From: Haliclona indistincta
Lineage: Eukaryota; Porifera; Demospongiae; Haplosclerida; Chalinidae
Direction: 5' to 3'
Assembly (NCBI GenBank): GCA_964017065.1
Contig: OZ024790.1
Span: 5,005,910-5,069,909, forward strand
Length of the DNA: 64,000 nucleotides
Position 1 is the stretch's first letter. The number at the start of each line of letters is the position of its first letter. The notes beneath the pieces are model-generated. The model made no database searches, had not been told where the DNA came from, and saw only the letters and a program-made list of their open reading frames with translations. Below are positions 22,626 through 35,392 of this stretch, in pieces. The translations under genes and the position numbers were made by a program.

Positions 22626-24530
22626 GTGAAAGTAAATCGCCTTTGCTTCAGCAAGCCACTAGCCATGTTCTTTCTACTGGCAACGGTTCTGCTTCTAGTG
22701 TCTGGCACTAAATCCCAGCAATGTCCACCACCAAGTCAGTCACAGATCAGTTCCAGCCTAAGGATGGTCCTGATTGCTAATGGACGAGAGAGCTCTATAT
22801 ACAATCTCTGTCGACTTACAGACTACCATTGTGCGCTACAGGCTCACCTAACTTTACCAGCTACCTAGTACTATGCCGTTTGAGGGCGGTGTCAGTCCAT
22901 CATTGCTGTCTGCAACGACCAGGAGAAACTGTCTGTTTTGTACTGGAGCATCTAGTGGTCCTGCAGGTCTTGATACTACAGCAAATTGCTTTGGTGAGTG
23001 ACCTCGTCATTAGTAGACAGCATTATGGTAGACCTGATCTTTCCTTACAGCATGTAGCAGCACTTGTCTGAGTATGGGGCAAGGAGCCTGTGCTGGTGAT
23101 GGCACAACATGCTGTCCATTCTTCAACACTGATGGATCATGTACTACTGCTTGTTCTACTAACTATATGCAGCTAGTAGTGATAACAACTATATACACAT
23201 GTGGTTAGTACAATTCGTACTCAATTCAATTCAATTCATATTGCTTTACAGTCACAAAAGGATGAGTGATAAAATTATGGTGATTTAAAGCTGAATGAGT
23301 GACTGACAGACTGTACACAAACTATACAGCTGCATGCATGGAGAGAAAAAGAAGAAATTACATGCTTACATGAGAATAAGTAGAAAAACCTACAGGAACA
23401 CACTTATTACAAGGACACAAGAAATGAAAAGAACAAGGGTTTGATGAATTAAAAGATCTTAAGAAATTTGACCATATAAAATTTGTTAACTTAGATTTGA
23501 TAGTTTGAATAGATTTGGTAGTATCATAGTTGGAGGAAGAGAATTCCATAGTCTTGGAATTTGGTTGAAACAGAAATGCCGACTAGCCGAAAATTTCGAA
23601 AAGGTATGTTTTAGTTTAAAGTTGGAAGTTGAACGAGTGGAACCAGAAGTATAAAGTGAAATAATCCCTGAGAGGGAGAAATTATCTGGAGGGAATAAAC
23701 TATCTTTGATGCACTTTACAAGGAACAGAATATCATGAAGCTCAAACCATTGCATCAAAGTGTAACAGACATTCTGACTATTGCTGATGTGTCATATCAT
23801 GGACAGACTCACTTATTGTTATACAATACATTGTTCTGTTACTTCTCTACATATCATTGTCTTGCTCTGCTTATAATGGTGTAGTCTATTTTCATAAAGA
23901 CTGTTGATAGCTTGACCTAAACCAGCTCTGTCTGTCAATCTGCGTGTTACAAAAGGAAGGATTTTCAGTCAAACCAATCTGACTTTGTAGGAGGCAGTTG
24001 TAGGACCAAGTATATGTTTGGTGGCTTTACATTGCACTCGTTCAAGTCGGGATATGTCACATACCTGATTAGGCCTCCACACTTGCGAACAATATGATAG
24101 CTTTGATCGAACCAATGTTAGATACAAGAGTCGTTTGATGTGGACTGGAATCAGTGTATAGAGATGTTCCTTCTTATTAAGTACAAGGAATAGTAGGCTG
24201 AGGAACAGATAGTGTCAGACCAGGACAAGTTGGAAGTGATAGTGATGCCAAGATCTCGTTGACTAGAAACATACTTGATAACAGATTGTTGGATTTTGTA
24301 GGGAAATGAAGGGTCTATATTGGATGTATGAGAATGTGATGGATTGAGTGAGGTTCTAAGCACAGCACATTTTTCTTTATTTAGTATTCTTTGACATGCC
24401 AAATAACTTTTGCTTTAAAGCGTGTGCATTGCCTTGTCCGCTTGGTTATGCACCAAACACAGCTTGCACTGGCCGTGATCCAGTGCATATCTGTCTCACC
24501 AGCAATCCCTGTCAGAATGGAGCACTGTAA
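22626..24530 (+). pseudogene. Inverted partial copy of the EGF receptor gene, split by a LINE
   Basis: It starts with a signal peptide (PLAMFFLLATVLLLVSGTKS), then QQCPPPSQSQISSSLRM, which mirrors 22560-22500 on the other strand. After about residue 65 the frame shifts relative to the paralogue. Cys-rich exons follow at 22880-22993 and 23050-23200 (CSSTCLSMGQGAC, GTTCCPFFN). After a LINE insertion, another Cys-rich/EGF piece occurs at 24420-24530 (CALPCPLGYAPNTAC, NPCQNGAL, stop). The transmembrane part is not seen. Truncation and frame changes make it a likely pseudogene. Confidence 0.55.
23340..24410 (-). mobile_element. 5'-truncated LINE (reverse transcriptase C-terminus)
   Basis: - strand frames in order: 24402-24151 (LNKEKCAVLRTSL, SSQRDLGITITSNLSWSD), then about 24100-23900 (YCSQVWRPNQ, ISRLERVQCKATK), then 23758-23486 (LHDILFLVKCIKDSL, FNQIPRLWNSLPP). 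These are the usual C-terminal motifs of CR1/jockey-type reverse transcriptases. Frames are broken. It sits inside the + strand EGF pseudogene. Confidence 0.8.
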
Positions 24531-24539
24531 TATCGGTAC

Positions 24540-24940
24540 TAACATCTTTTGATTGTGTATTTTATTATTTATTCATCACCCTCTATTATTATCAACAGAA
24601 AACAGAACACAACATGGATAGAAGATTATACCTGATAAAGAAATGAAGTATAAATAGTCAAGTGACAATGATTAAGCAAAGATGTAGGAGAAAAAAAAGA
24701 AAGGAACAAAGTGTGCACTAAGATAAATTTATGCTAGAGTTAATAAGCAAAGAAAAAATTAATAACAAAAGAATAATAAAAATAAAGAATGAACTAAAAT
24801 TCAGTTCGGGCAGACGATAGCCATCTGTCATCTGAGTGATGATTGATCTCCATTTAGTCCGGAACAAACATGCAGACCACGCCTACATAGAATTGAATTA
24901 ACTAATCTCCTTTCTCCACTTGCACTTCAGGTTCTTCTGC
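24540..24940. other. AT-rich non-coding stretch
   Basis: A-rich sequence without frames, repeats or splice signals that I can support. Confidence 0.4.
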
Positions 24941-25022
24941 TGTCCTTGTCAACATTACCATGTCGACTCAGCCTCTGCAGTCTGAGAAGAGCTCGAACGA
25001 AGTGTGTTCTACAGCTGCGACA

Positions 25023-25428
25023 AATGAACTCCACTCATCGCCATGTGGCTGCCAGACCAGACGAGCTGGAACTGGAGAACCAACCACCGTGCAACTCCAA
25101 GAACGACCACCATTACCGCGTCCACTGTCCCGACAATAGGCAGCCGGCCTGTGACCCGTCCGGTATACTAACACCACGTGTCGTCACTGACAAGGAAACC
25201 CTCGAGTCTGTGAGTAGGAGCCACAGCATGGGCTGGTTTGTGAGACTGCCTAGCGAGTTGCTGCAATTGCGCTCACTCAGTAACATCTCCATGACTTCAA
25301 GCGACATGAGTACAGCTGTCCTGGCCTATCTGCAGAGCGCCAGAGGGCCAGGGCCAGGGTTGAATCACGTGATGCCCATAATCTCAGACTCTATGCGCAT
25401 GCGCATAATCCATTCGTATTGGAACTAG
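25023..25428 (+). pseudogene. F-box exon relic, duplicate of the FBXO47-like first exon
   Basis: It matches the first exon of the gene at 26447 from its ATG (MNSTHRHVAARPDELELENQ against MNCTHVAARPDELEVENHE). About eight residues are lost in the middle of the F-box (LPSELLQLRSLSN against MPDELLHSIFEQLNLRSLSN). It ends in MITE sequence with no downstream exons, so no complete product is likely. It is close enough to the live exon to be recent. Confidence 0.75.
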
Positions 25429-25869
25429 AGTTCTAATGAACACATACCCGTGCGCTGAGCTAAGAGCTAAACACGACTACTCCAGCGCAACACTGACAGT
25501 CACCCAGGGGCGTATCTGAACCCGGGCCCACACGGGCCTGGGCCCTACCATCAAACTGTGCAAATAATTATATTCATTATTATTTGTTATTATATTCACG
25601 TGTGTGCGCACAATAAGAATCAAAACTTAGTGTACCACGGAGTCCACAGTGCAGCGGTGCAGCTGATCAGTCCACTCAGCTTCTCTGCCAAGTTGCTACC
25701 ACAAAAACAGAACCATAGTGTTACTTTAGTCCGCATAGCTATTGTTTTGCGTTAAACAATAATTACCGGATGTGGGCGTGGTTAACCAGGCGTGGTCAAT
25801 AAAAATTAATGAGGCCCTACCAACATCAGTGAGCCAGCTACGCCCCTGCAGTCACCTTCCCCGCCTCCG

Positions 25870-26110
25870 CACTTCTCCCGCAATTATAATAGACATGATT
25901 TTGCCCCCATCTTCTGCAAATCAGCTACTTATATGAATTCATTTTATCCCACCTCTATCAAGCTCTGGAACTCTCTTCCCTCTTGTATCAAATCTACTGA
26001 TTCTTTTTCTCTATTTAAATCCAAGCTATTTACTATCTTTTAGATCACTAACACCTTCATTCATTAGCATTATTGCTATTTCACATTTCTTTTTGAAAAA
26101 AAAATACCGT
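25870..26110 (+). mobile_element. LINE 3'-end fragment
   Basis: The + frame reads FYPTSIKLWNSLPSCIKS, then FSLFKSKL, then a stop and a poly-A-like tract near 26095. This is the typical C-terminal end of a CR1/jockey-like reverse transcriptase followed by its 3' tail. Only the last 60 or so codons remain. Confidence 0.75.
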
Positions 26111-26446
26111 AAAGTGCTCTTATAAGCGACACGTAGCTTTAGAAACCCATGGATTAGCCGCTCGAGCAAGGCTTGGCAGCTCAGAAAACGTCTTCATAGG
26201 ACTATAAATTCAGCTGCAGAGAGAGTGTTACTATGTCGACTTAGCCTCGAATTCCGGCGCATGCGCACACAGGCCCGATCTCCTAGATCCTACATGTAGC
26301 TAGCTTTAGGAGGCGGGGCCTGGGGATGAGGCTAGCTAGCTACATGTCTACTGCGCCAGATAAAAGCCCTTGCTTAGTCCAGAGGAGCGCGAGTTTGCTG
26401 CAGTCTGAGAAGAGCTCGAACGAAGTGTGTTCGACAACTGCGAGAA

Positions 26447-29400
26447 ATGAACTGCACTCATGTGGCTGCCAGACCAGACGAGCTGGAAGTGGAGAACCAC
26501 GAACCACCGTGCAACTCCAAGAACGACCGCGTCCACTGTCCTGACAAAAGGCAGCCCTGTGACCCGTCCGGAATACTAACACCACGTGTCGTCACTGACA
26601 AGCAAACCATTAGTAACTCCGAGTCTGTGAGTAGGAGCCAAGGCATGGGCTTGTTTGTGAGAATGCCTGACGAGTTGCTGCACTCTATTTTTGAACAACT
26701 CAACTTGCGCTCACTCAGTAACATCTCCATGACTTCTAGCAATATGAGTAAAGCTGTCCTGACCTACCTGCAGAGCGCCAGAGGGTTGAAACACGTGATG
26801 CCCATAATCTCAGCAGGGCACATAACTGGCATTGATCCCCCTTTAAGAGGAGTTGGTAAGCAACACAATCATTATGTAACGTGTTGCTGCAACTATTTTT
26901 ATAATTATTTTTGACTTCTTTTCAGCTAAACTGATCAAATGTGTTACGTTATCTCATTCAATTGATCATCGATTGGAGACAGCATCATATTTTCTCAATA
27001 AGGTGGTCACATACAAGCATTAACTAACCAACACAACGCATGTACTGAATTCTGCTATTGTGTGCCTTTGTATTCTGACTGATAATATTGCCTCGTATTG
27101 TATTCTTGTAGTTGGAGTCTACTCATGATGCTCTCTGTGCTACTGCTGGTATGTGTCGATGCTATGAGTGCTTTGGACAGCTGTTCATCGGATACGTTTC
27201 CCAGTGGAGTGAACAGGAGAAGGCTAGAGCATACTGCATGGTGAACAAAGTAGCCAAATTAGACCAGAGAGTGAGTTGTCTATCGTACTACTATAAATAC
27301 TTGGTTCTTTAAGGTCAAAGTCAAAGGTCTACGCTCTACTCTTTACCTTTATGAGCATGAAGTAATACACCACTGTAACATTGTCAGCACAAGAGAACAG
27401 AACATGTCTAGTCGGTCATTGTAAACCATTGTCATATGAAATGCTGCACGTTGGTCTCACTGTCTCAGTTCTAATAATCGTTTCAGCTGGCTAGTTCCCA
27501 CTAATCATTTCGACTGGCTAGTTCCCATGTTACACCTGTACCATAAGAAAACTGGCTACACACTGTAAAGCTTTCTCCACTATCTCTTACTACCCTTAGG
27601 TTGAGACTGCGCTGACAGTGTGTCCCAAATTTCTCCCATGCCATGAGCTTGACCTGCGACGGGCCTATCAGCTCATATTCCTCCAGCCATCTACCACTGA
27701 AGCAGACTATGGTATCTGGCTCACTATGACCCTCAAGCCCTATCCTATCACAGATCAAGCTAGACTAATCTATATACTGACTGGACCAGTAGATGATGCT
27801 GGTTAGTGAGATGTGTGAGAGAGAATTAATTGTGTTATTTAGTGATGAGTATCGTAGCTGAAAAGCATATAATGGGCATTCGATAGGACTGCTACACATT
27901 CTAACTGTATTGTATGTGTAGTAAACTCTCTCACCAATCTGTACAGTTTAAAAAGTTCATACGCCATGTTACATGTGTAAAAGATGTTTGCTTTTACACA
28001 GCACGTGCGAGTTTTTTCCAAAATTTTTGACAACGCTCAATTTTTTGCTGACCCCTTGTGTCCGAAGAAGCGAGGCTCTTCTGTATACTAGTCTGAACCA
28101 TTAGCTATAGCAGTAATGGCAGCTACCCATACATAACAATTTCTTCTCTCTCCCCTCCCTTCTATCTCTTCCCGCCCTCCCTTCCCTCTCTCCTCCCTCT
28201 CCCGTCCTGCAGGGTTCATATGCTGGTCCATGAGGTGTGGGTGTGTCACGCCATCCTCTCTCACCACTCACTCCCATGCTAGCTGCTCTAACCTCAAGGA
28301 TCTAGGGAAGGCTCTGAGAGTACTCCTGACAGTCAGATCAGCAGAGTGGAGCGCTCATACCATCATTTCCATCTTTATTGAACTTATCGGTAAGTAACCA
28401 AATGAAATACCCAGTGTAAAGTGCCAAGTAGTCATTAATCGTTGACAAGATAAGATTAGTCATGGTTTATTTCATTAGCTAAGCCTCAAGCAGTTCAGTT
28501 TTGACATTTTTACTTAAGGAGATAGTGTGACTTTTTGGTTTCTTGTGGCGTGTTTATTGAGTATTAGTGAGGCGGCAGAGCAGAACAATTGTGCATTTTG
28601 TGATAAAAGCACCAAACTTGCTATACATGTTACTAAAGGTGTTACAAAAAGATTTGGATATTGGGCCACATCATAATTTTAACCCTTGGTCTTTAAAATG
28701 TTAATTAATGGTTATTATGTCCGTCATAATTTTAAACAATTTTCAACAATCCAAAATGCAAAACTTCACAGTTATGGAAGAATTGGAATCTCTAAATGCA
28801 TTGATGATGTTTGTAATTGTGCACTACAACCTCAAGAGAAATAAGAATAGAAAAGTGAATTGCTTAATGTCTCATGAATAATTCATTTCATTTGGTTATC
28901 ATTAATTCTGGTATAGCTAGTTGGCTTATATAAAGCAGTGAACTTCTTACCCTTGATACTCAAAGTGTTTACAAATTATGCTGCAGTAGAGACAGTCTGA
29001 AGTTTATAATAAATGGACAATTTTGAGTATAAGTTTTTTATATGACAATTCAAAGAAACTTGAATGTGTCAGCATAGCTAAAGTAAGAGTAAGCCAGCAG
29101 CAGATATAGTCATTTTAAGACTTTATGTTGGAAGCCATGGCAAGATACAGATATATCAAGCACTTTGTGTAATACAATTGTCAAATCCCTCTCTGACAAT
29201 AACCTCTTTCAGTTACATTTAGCAGCACTAGCAGTCCTTACTGTTAACTGAAAGAGGTTATTGTCAGAGAGGGATTTGACAATTGTATTACACAAAGTGC
29301 TTGATATATCTGTATCTTGCCATGGCTTCCAACATAAAGTCTTAAAATGACTATATCTGCTGCTGGCTTACTCTTACTTTAGCTATGCTGACACATTCAA

Positions 29401-30752
29401 GTTTCTTTGAATTGTCATATAAAAAACTTATACTCAAAATTGTCCATTTATTATAAACTTCAGACTGTCTCTACTGCAGCATAATTTGTAAACACTTTGA
29501 GTATCAAGGGTAAGAAGTTCACTGCTTTATATAAGCGAATTAGCTATACCAGAATTAATGATAACCAAATGAAATGAATTATTCATGAGACATTAAGCAA
29601 TTCACTTTTCTAGTCTTATTTCTCTTGAGGTTGTAGTGCACAATTACAAACATCATCAATGCATTTAGTGATTCCAATTCTTCCATAACTGTGAAGTTTT
29701 GCATTTTGGATTGTTGAAAATTGTTTAAAATTATGACGGACATAATAACCATTAATTAACATTTTAAAGACCAAGGGTTAAAATTATGATGTGGCCCAAT
29801 ATCCAAATCTTTTTGTAACACCTTTAGTAACATGTATAGCAAGTTTGATGCTTTTATCACAAAATGCATAATACTTGTGGAATTTTAAACTGTGCCGCCT
29901 CACTATATATTTTAATGTTATTTTCAATATTTCTGTTATATTGTAGATATGCCTATGGACTGGTGCGTAGAGAAGAGAGCTACTCTGCTGGTGTGGAGTG
30001 GGACTGAGGTAACTCACGCTATTCTGGGCAACTGGGCGCTCAACTCCAAGATGTCAGTACACACCCTGTTGGTGTCCGCCGTCGCTGATGTGTGTGCTAT
30101 ACTGGACAGAGAAGAAAACGGCTCACGACATTTGAGGTACAAACACTATCTTCACTGTACCTACAAAGCATTAAACTTTGTTTATGTAAATGCTTGCCTC
30201 TGATTTCAACTTTTAAGCATTGTTATTTACTTTCCTTGTTTAGGTGGTTCGTTGAGATCCTTCGTTTCATCAACAGTATTCTGCCCAATCAGGAAAAGAA
30301 GGCCTTCTTGAGTGAGCTCATGGACTCATGGCAGGATTGCATGACCAAGATGTTTGAGTCAGGTGAGGACGATTAGTTCCTACATAACTTAGTGATCCTT
30401 AGTGATCACTTACTGATAGTACAATCACAAGCATACACTCACCACACATTACGACCTCAATCATACAATCATTCCACTAATAACAGTCCGTCACATCTAT
30501 CATCTCTCAGAAAAAAAAATTAGTTGGAAGGACGACGAATACGCGTCAAATGACAGTATGGGCGACGTGTTAGAATTTTTACCTAGGTGTACTTTGAAGA
30601 CAATTTCCAATGTTAGATGCCCACATTCATATTTTATTATTATTATCTCTTCTCCAGGTCTTGAAAGCGTTGATGACTTCAGCTCTTACATGAAGAGTTT
30701 GACACAGCTAACTCATCTCCTGTTGAACACATCTCTAAGAAATGACCATTAG
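26447..30752 (+). CDS. FBXO47-like F-box protein, tandem gene A
   Basis: Eight exons: 26447-26855, 26926-27002, 27112-27270, 27600-27801, 28213-28389, 29947-30136, 30244-30362 and 30658-30752. All have GT-AG borders and matching phases; the total is 1428 nt (475 aa), close to the roughly 450 aa I recall for FBXO47. The F-box is at about residues 71-110 (MPDELLHSIFEQLNLRSLSN). Downstream segments match FBXO47 in order as I remember it: 'ARLIYILTGP', 'NLKDLGKALRVLLTVRSAEW', a 'WCVEKRATLLVWSG' helix pair and 'WFVEILRFINSILP'. F-box proteins are substrate receptors of SCF ubiquitin ligases. FBXO47 has meiotic roles in vertebrates; the role here is unknown. Intron 5 contains a 1.3 kb foldback element. 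Confidence 0.8.
28567..29903. mobile_element. 1.3 kb foldback element with near-identical arms
   Basis: Two arms of about 640 bp around a loop at about 29215-29250. The ends are GTGAGGCGGC and GCCGCCTCAC, flanked by TA. The matching intron of tandem gene B (32681-32690) lacks it, so it inserted after that duplication. The arms read the same base for base over long stretches; only the outer 40 bp or so differ. It shares 'gataaaagcaccaaact' with the larger element at 56536. Confidence 0.9.
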
Positions 30753-30963
30753 CTTACGTTTTTTGTTGTTGTCATAATTATTATCATCACTGACAGGTTA
30801 CAGGTATAATCTATTATACGGTTCATTGTTCATTCAAATGATTGTATAACGAGGGGATGGGCTTACTAAATTTAGCAGAATCAGTGCTTTATTGTTGATG
30901 TGTGCAGTGACGGATCATCCCAACAGCTCACTATTCTCATAATTATTCTTGACTTCTTTTCAG

Positions 30964-31044
30964 CTAAACTGATCAAATGTGTTACGTCATCTCATTCAAT
31001 TGATCGTCGCTTGGAGACAGCATCATAATTATTTTCTCAATAAG
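30964..31044 (+). pseudogene. Disrupted copy of FBXO47-like exon 2
   Basis: It matches exon 2 of gene A but has four extra bases (catcataattattttc), which bring a TAA into frame and shift the rest. It would not extend the gene B frame. Confidence 0.7.
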
Positions 31045-31146
31045 GTGGTCACATAGAAGCATTAACACTCTCACTCATATTCACAGATTCATGCACTCTG
31101 CTATTCTATGCCTTTGTATTTTGACTGATAATATTTATTCTTGTAG

Positions 31147-33538
31147 ATGGAGTCTACTCATTATACCATCTTTAACACTGCCGTTATTTCTCGATTCTAT
31201 GAGTGCTTCGGACAGCTGTTCATCGGATTCTTTTCCCAGTGTAATGAACAGGAGAAGGCTAGAGCTTACTGCATGATCAAGGAAGTAGTCAAACTAGACC
31301 AGAAAGTGAGTTGTCCATCTTACTACTAAATACTTGGTTCTTGTACCAAAGTGTTGCATTCCATTCGTTGATTCTCTAGTCTGTCTACATGTTCAGCTCT
31401 AGGGTAATCAGTTTACTTCTTCATAATTGCAGAAATTTTTTCTGGCCTTGTTTGCAGTCAAGGTTTTGTGATGTGATGTAGTGGAGTCCTCATTGTGTTA
31501 TAGTACTCTTATCGGATTCTAGTCTGTGATTAAATGTGTCAGTAGAATCACTAGATTTTTACACGTCACCTGTCTTATCTGCTATACTCATTACTGTCAC
31601 TAGTCAGGGACCAGAAAGGAAGACGTAGACAAGTATTTTCAATTTAGAGCAAAACCTACATTACACCTGTACCATAAGAAAACTGGCTACACACTGTAAA
31701 GCTTTCTCCACTATCTCTTACTACCCTTAGGTTGAGACTGTGCTGACAGTGTGTACCAAATTTCTCCCATGCCATGAGCTTGACCTGCGACGGGCCTATC
31801 AGCTCATATTCCTCCAGCCATCTACCACTGAAGCAGACTATGGTATCTGGCTCACTATGATCCTCAAGCCCTATCCTATCACAGATCAAGCTAGACTACT
31901 CTATATACTGACTGGACCAGTAGATGCAGCTGGTTAGTGAGATGTGTGAGAGAGAATTGTGTTATTTAGTGATCAATGCATGAGTATTGTAGCTGAAAAG
32001 CATATAATGGGCATTCGATAGGACTGCTACACATTCTAACTGTATCGTACGTGTAGTAAACTCTCTCACCAATCTGGACAGTTCAAAAAGTTCATACGCC
32101 ATGTTACATGTGTAAAAGATGTTTGCTTTTACACAGCACGCATTCTCTGCGAGTTTTTTCCAAATTTTTGACAACGCTCAATTTTTTGCTGACCCCTTGT
32201 GTCCGAAGAAGCGAGGCTCATCTGTATACTAGTCTGAACCATTAGCTATAGCAGTAATGGCAGCTACCCGTGCATAATAATTTCTTCTCTCTCCCCTCCC
32301 TTCTATCTCTCCCCGCCTGTCCCATCCCTCTCTCCTCCCCCTCCCGTCCTCCAGGGTACATATGCTGGTCGGCCTACTTATTGTGTGACACATCAAGCTC
32401 TCACTCCTGCTCTAACCTCAAGGATCTAGGGAAGGCTCTGAGAGTACTGCTGACAGTCAGATCTGCAGAGTGGAGCGCTGATACCATCATTTCCATCTTT
32501 GATAAACTTCTCGGTAAGTAACCAAATGAAATACCCAGTGTAAAGTGCCAAGTAGTCATTAATCGTTGACAAGATAAGATTAGTCAAGGTTTATTTCATT
32601 AGCTAAGCCTCAAGCAGTTCAGTTTTGAAATTTTTACTTAAGGAGATAGTGACTTTTTGGTTTCTTGTGGTGTGTTTATTGAGTATAATATTTTAATGTT
32701 AATTTCAATATTTCTGTTATATTGTAGATATGCCTAATGACTGGGATCTAGAGAAGGTAGCTACTCTGCTGATGTGGAGTGGGAGTGAGGTAACTCACGC
32801 TATACTGGGCAACAGGGCGCTCACTGACTCCAAGATGTCAGTGCTGATATTGTTGGTGTACGGCCTCGCTAAAGTGTGTGCTAAACAGGACAGGGAAGAA
32901 AACGGCTCACGACATTTGAGGTACAAACACTGTCTTCACTGTACCTACAAAGCATTAAACTTTGTTTATGTAAATGCTTGCCTCTGATTTCAACTTTTAA
33001 ACAATTGTTATTTACTTTCCTTGTTTAGGTGGTACGTTGAGATTCTTCGTTATGTCAGTAGCATCCTGCCCAAGCAGGAAAAGAAGGCCTTCTTCAGTGA
33101 GCTCAAGGACAAATGGCAGGATTGCATGTCCGATCTGTGTGAGTCAGGTGAGGACGATTAGTTCCTACATAACTTAGTGATCCTTAGTGATCCTTAGTGA
33201 TCACTTACTGATAGTACAATCACAAGCATACACTCACCACACATTACGACCTCAATCATACAATCATTCCACTAATAACAGTCCGTCACATCTATTATCT
33301 CTCGGAAAAAAAAATTAGTTGGAAGGACGATGAATACGCGTCAAATGACAGTATGGGCGACGTGTTAGAATTTTTACCTAGGTGTACTTTGAAGACTATT
33401 CCCAATGTTAGATGCCCATCACATTCATATTTTATTATTATGTTCTCTTCTCCAGATTATTTTGAAGACGTTCATGATGATATAAAGAGTCTGACCCAGC
33501 TAACACATGTCCTGATAAACACAGTATTTGAGAAATGA
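31147..33538 (+). CDS. FBXO47-like protein lacking the F-box, tandem gene B
   Basis: Six exons match gene A exons 3-8: 31147-31305, 31731-31932, 32355-32513, 32728-32920, 33029-33147 and 33456-33538. Phases are consistent, with 915 nt and 304 aa. The exon 3 equivalent now begins with ATG (MESTHYTIFNTAV) where gene A has TTG. That could give a start codon, although it lies directly after a splice acceptor. No F-box exon exists between the two genes, so this product would lack the SKP1-binding domain. Frames are intact over 900 nt despite many substitutions, which suggests past or present selection. It may be expressed by splicing from gene A's first exon, as a separate truncated protein, or not at all. 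Confidence 0.65.
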
Positions 33539-33544
33539 CATACG

Positions 33545-34300
33545 TTGTTTATTGTAGTCATATTACATGACAGGTTACAGGTATAATCTATCATAAGGTT
33601 CATTGTTCATTCAAATGATTGTATAACAAGAGGATGGGCTTACTAAATTAAGCAGAATCAGTGCTTTATTGTTGATGTGTGCAGTGACTGATCATCCCAA
33701 CAGCTCGCTCATAAAGAATTTTAACTACATAAACACTTTGCTACAGAATAGCACGCCTGCAACTTCAACTGGGATTTGACAAATAAAAATCTTGGTGATA
33801 AAGAATATTGAACACCAGCAGCTTGCGAGACATTGCTGACATAGACTACAATAATGAGTGTCTTTTGCTTTACATCTAATCACTCCAACTTGAGGTGTCC
33901 ATGCCCTCTTGATGTGTTGGTGACAGGGGCAGTGGGCAAATATGGATTCCAATTCATGCTACGATTCATAATAATCTTATGTAGCCCAGGAAGGCACCGC
34001 TAGTGTTATATATCCCATTTAAACATCTTCTCCAGAAAGCTTAGAAAGTTCCACCCAAGTAAACTAAGATTATTTATTTGTAAAACCTGCAATACATGGT
34101 CATTATGTGAGCAGGTTTGAGAACTTGAGCAGGTTTGAGCTCCTGCAATAATTTTTTTGAACGCTCGCATGTTTTCAAATGGCTGCTACTCGGTCAAACA
34201 TTACTGAAACACAAGGGAATTTTATAGCAATAATAATCATAGCAACATAATAATGATAATTAAATGTATAATGACAGGTCATGTTGCTATAGTAACGGTG
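33545..34300. other. Non-coding stretch
   Basis: Positions 33540-33720 repeat the 3' flank of gene A (30780-30930). I see no coding structure in the rest. Confidence 0.4.
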
Positions 34301-34309
34301 GTTTATGCA

Positions 34310-34560
34310 AAAGAATATAGGATCAAGGTGGCCTCGAAGATCTCTCAGTTGACCAACCCATGTATGCACTCATAGCAGTATACCTTGAGACTTTCGATTT
34401 TTTGTGAAAGGTACTTTGATTTACGATTACTATTTAAGGCCGTTATGACATCGCCGACAAAGATGCTGTCTACATACATTGGTAGTAATTAGCTGCTTCT
34501 TGTGCTAAGTAAATCAGCAACTGGTTTGTGAGTCTCTCTGATGAATAATGCAACGAGGAA
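34310..34560 (-). pseudogene. RING/TRAF-finger relic of a TRAF paralogue
   Basis: The - strand gives HTWVGQLRDLRGHLDP, matching the GDLKDLHDHLDPD finger of the intact TRAF genes. The + text 'ggccgttatgacatcgccga' and 'aaagatgctgtctacat' matches the antisense of the RING exon. Frames are broken and the MATH part is missing. Confidence 0.7.
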
Positions 34561-35392
34561 TTTCAGGAGTCCATAATCGAGGCGCAGTCAACTATGGACT
34601 CCTGGGAATTTAGAAATCCCACTGAGTTATACAAATTCAGTACTAGGCAGGTATATGGGTTAAATTGTAAGAATTTGGGAGTTGAAGAAGATAATTCTTG
34701 CAATAAATTACCTTGCATTTAAAAACAAGCTAGTACTGTAGATGCATGAAGCAAACCAGAAATTTAAGTATGGCAATGCATATGCTGTGACTCTGAGTAT
34801 ATGAATAAATAATGTACCTGACAGGAAACATTAAGCAATGGCATGCAAAATTAGGCTATTTGTAACAGTATGGACAATAATAAGCAAAATGTCCTGCAAA
34901 ATTAATCAGCATTTCTTCCATATGCTCCTGACAACAATTATATAACCTGATGTGGATGGAAGAGAAGATTTCATGGATTCATGATCTGTACATGTAGAGT
35001 CATCCACCACAAGATAACACTGATAATGGGGCATAACTGGTGTGTTGTATATAAAACACAAGCCTATGAACAATTCCAATCTACATACCAGCCTATACAA
35101 TTTCATACTGGCATATTATATACATGCTCAGTATCTTTACTACACTCTAATCAGTCAACACCTTCATTGCTAGCCTATAGCAATAGCAGCCACTGTACTG
35201 TGTGCATGCATAGTCTAGATTTATTATAGCAATCAATCGTGTAGCCGTATTACCTCCATGTTGGTTAATGTTGTGTGAGTAGCAATATTCATCTCTACAC
35301 ATTTTTGATTTAACTTTCATTGGGACTAGTTGACAAACAAGAAATAATACTGATGCAGCAAATAAGCAATGTTGACTACTACAACAACCTCA

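Noticed and set aside
30558..30657. Coding extension MGDVLEFLPR before the last FBXO47-like exon
   Set aside because: The upstream acceptor is lost in gene B (cag to cgg), while the acceptor at 30656 keeps phase in both genes; it is probably intronic.
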